NCBI GenBank assembly: GCA_947581745.1
Contig: CANPVW010000175.1
Location: 1-6,140, forward strand
Direction of reading: 5' to 3'
DNA from: Candidatus Benthicola azotiphorus
Lineage (GTDB): Bacteria; Gemmatimonadota; Gemmatimonadetes; Palauibacterales; Palauibacteraceae
DNA length: 6,140 nt
Positions 5,646-6,140 of the stretch are shown one piece after another. Position 1 is the first letter of the stretch. Every line of letters starts with the position of its first letter. The translations under genes were made by a program, and so were the position numbers. The notes below the pieces were generated by a model. That model saw only the letters and a program-made list of their open reading frames with translations. It searched no databases and was not told the origin of the DNA.

Positions 5646-6140
5646 CGCGAACCGCCGAGGCGCTGGTCGATCAGATCTTCGAGAACCGCGAGAAGGGCCT
5701 CGAGCTCGGCGACCGTGTGGTCGCCCATGTGTCCGATCCGGAGTGTCGTGGGCTTGAGCTTCCCGTATCCGGGGGCGAGGGTGAAGCCCCGCGAGACCGC
5801 CGCGGCCACAATGTCCGGGCCGGAAAGTCCGGCGGGAAGAACGACCGATGTCACGGTCGGCGAGCGGAACCCCTCCGGGGCCAGGACCCCGAAACCCCGG
5901 CCCGTCCGTCTGGACAGGTCCACGACCCATTCCCAGGTCCGCTCAGCCATGGCCCGGTGACGCGCCCACCGATTCTCCAACCCCTCGGCCTCAATGCGCG
6001 CCAGCTGCGCCTCGAGAGCGTACATCAGGTTCACGGCGGGCGTGTTCGTCGTCTGGTGCTCCGGGGAACGCCGCTCGAACTCGAGCAGGTCGAAGTAGAA
6101 GCTGCGGACCGGCACTTCCCTCGCGCGATTCACGGCCCGG
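5642..6140 (-). CDS. Class V aminotransferase, C-terminal part (probable phosphoserine aminotransferase)
   Basis: This gene runs off the right edge; 165 complete codons of the C-terminus are seen and the frame is open to 6140. Features match the alanine-glyoxylate/SerC-like class V aminotransferases: RSFYFDLLEFE shortly after the edge, then HQTTNTPAVNLMYALEAQL, and near the end FTLAPGYGKL followed by LRIGHMGDHTVAELEALL, where the Arg of RIGHMG should bind the substrate carboxylate. The PLP lysine and cofactor pocket lie in the missing N-terminal half (roughly 200 or more residues for this family). A GTG at 6133-6131 is in frame but is internal, since the family pattern continues upstream of it. 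Position directly ahead of serA with an ATGA overlap suggests it transaminates 3-phosphohydroxypyruvate to O-phosphoserine in place of a classical SerC. Alanine-glyoxylate or serine-glyoxylate activity cannot be excluded from sequence alone. Confidence 0.88.
   Translation of the reverse strand, partial: RAVNRAREVPVRSFYFDLLEFERRSPEHQTTNTPAVNLMYALEAQLARIEAEGLENRWARHRAMAERTWEWVVDLSRRTGRGFGVLAPEGFRSPTVTSVVLPAGLSGPDIVAAAVSRGFTLAPGYGKLKPTTLRIGHMGDHTVAELEALLAVLEDLIDQRLGGSR

Noticed and set aside
5646..5930. 95-residue N-terminal extension of SerA
   Set aside because: It is a shadow frame inside the aminotransferase gene with Arg/Gly/Pro-rich sequence; SerA proteins begin close to the RPRVILAD segment.
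4182..5960. 592-aa open frame on the plus strand antisense to serA and the aminotransferase
   Set aside because: It lies opposite two confidently identified genes, its product is rich in Arg, His and Gln with no recognisable motif, and long antisense open frames are expected opposite high-GC codons.

Overview
The window is GC-rich throughout (by eye about two thirds G+C), densely packed and apparently bacterial. It carries a lipoprotein with a Gram-negative-style lipobox, a class V aminotransferase serving as the presumed SerC next to a long ACT-domain SerA, and a MoeB-rhodanese fusion. This combination would fit Gemmatimonadota or a similar high-GC, Gram-negative-type lineage. That placement is an impression from gene style, not a demonstrated affiliation.

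Layout. Positions 1-65 may hold the first 21 codons of a divergent gene on the minus strand (weak evidence). Positions 66-259 contain no recognisable gene and are probably a leader or promoter region. From 260 to 4042 four genes run on the plus strand: a small Cys-rich lipoprotein of unknown function, kbl (glycine C-acetyltransferase), rpe (ribulose-5-phosphate 3-epimerase) and a MoeZ/MOCS3-like adenylyltransferase-sulfurtransferase. Gaps are 18 nt, a 1-nt overlap (TGATG) and 40 nt, so they are probably one transcription unit. From 6140 down to 4047 two genes run on the minus strand: the C-terminal part of a class V aminotransferase (runs off the right edge) and serA, joined by an ATGA overlap. 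The two units converge tail to tail with only 4 nt between stop codons.

How the genes may work together. The minus-strand pair would convert 3-phosphoglycerate to 3-phosphohydroxypyruvate and then to O-phosphoserine. On the plus strand, Kbl cleaves 2-amino-3-ketobutyrate (from threonine) to glycine and acetyl-CoA, Rpe belongs to the pentose phosphate pathway, and the MoeB-rhodanese protein activates and sulfurates a ubiquitin-like sulfur carrier (MoaD, ThiS or CysO type) that is not in the window. The theme is serine/glycine and possibly cysteine metabolism. One testable link is that O-phosphoserine and a MoeZ-charged carrier are the two inputs of the mycobacterial CysO/CysM route to cysteine. 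No phage, transposon, CRISPR, tRNA or rRNA feature was seen. This is mostly an ordinary housekeeping region, and nothing in it supports a claim of a wholly new system.
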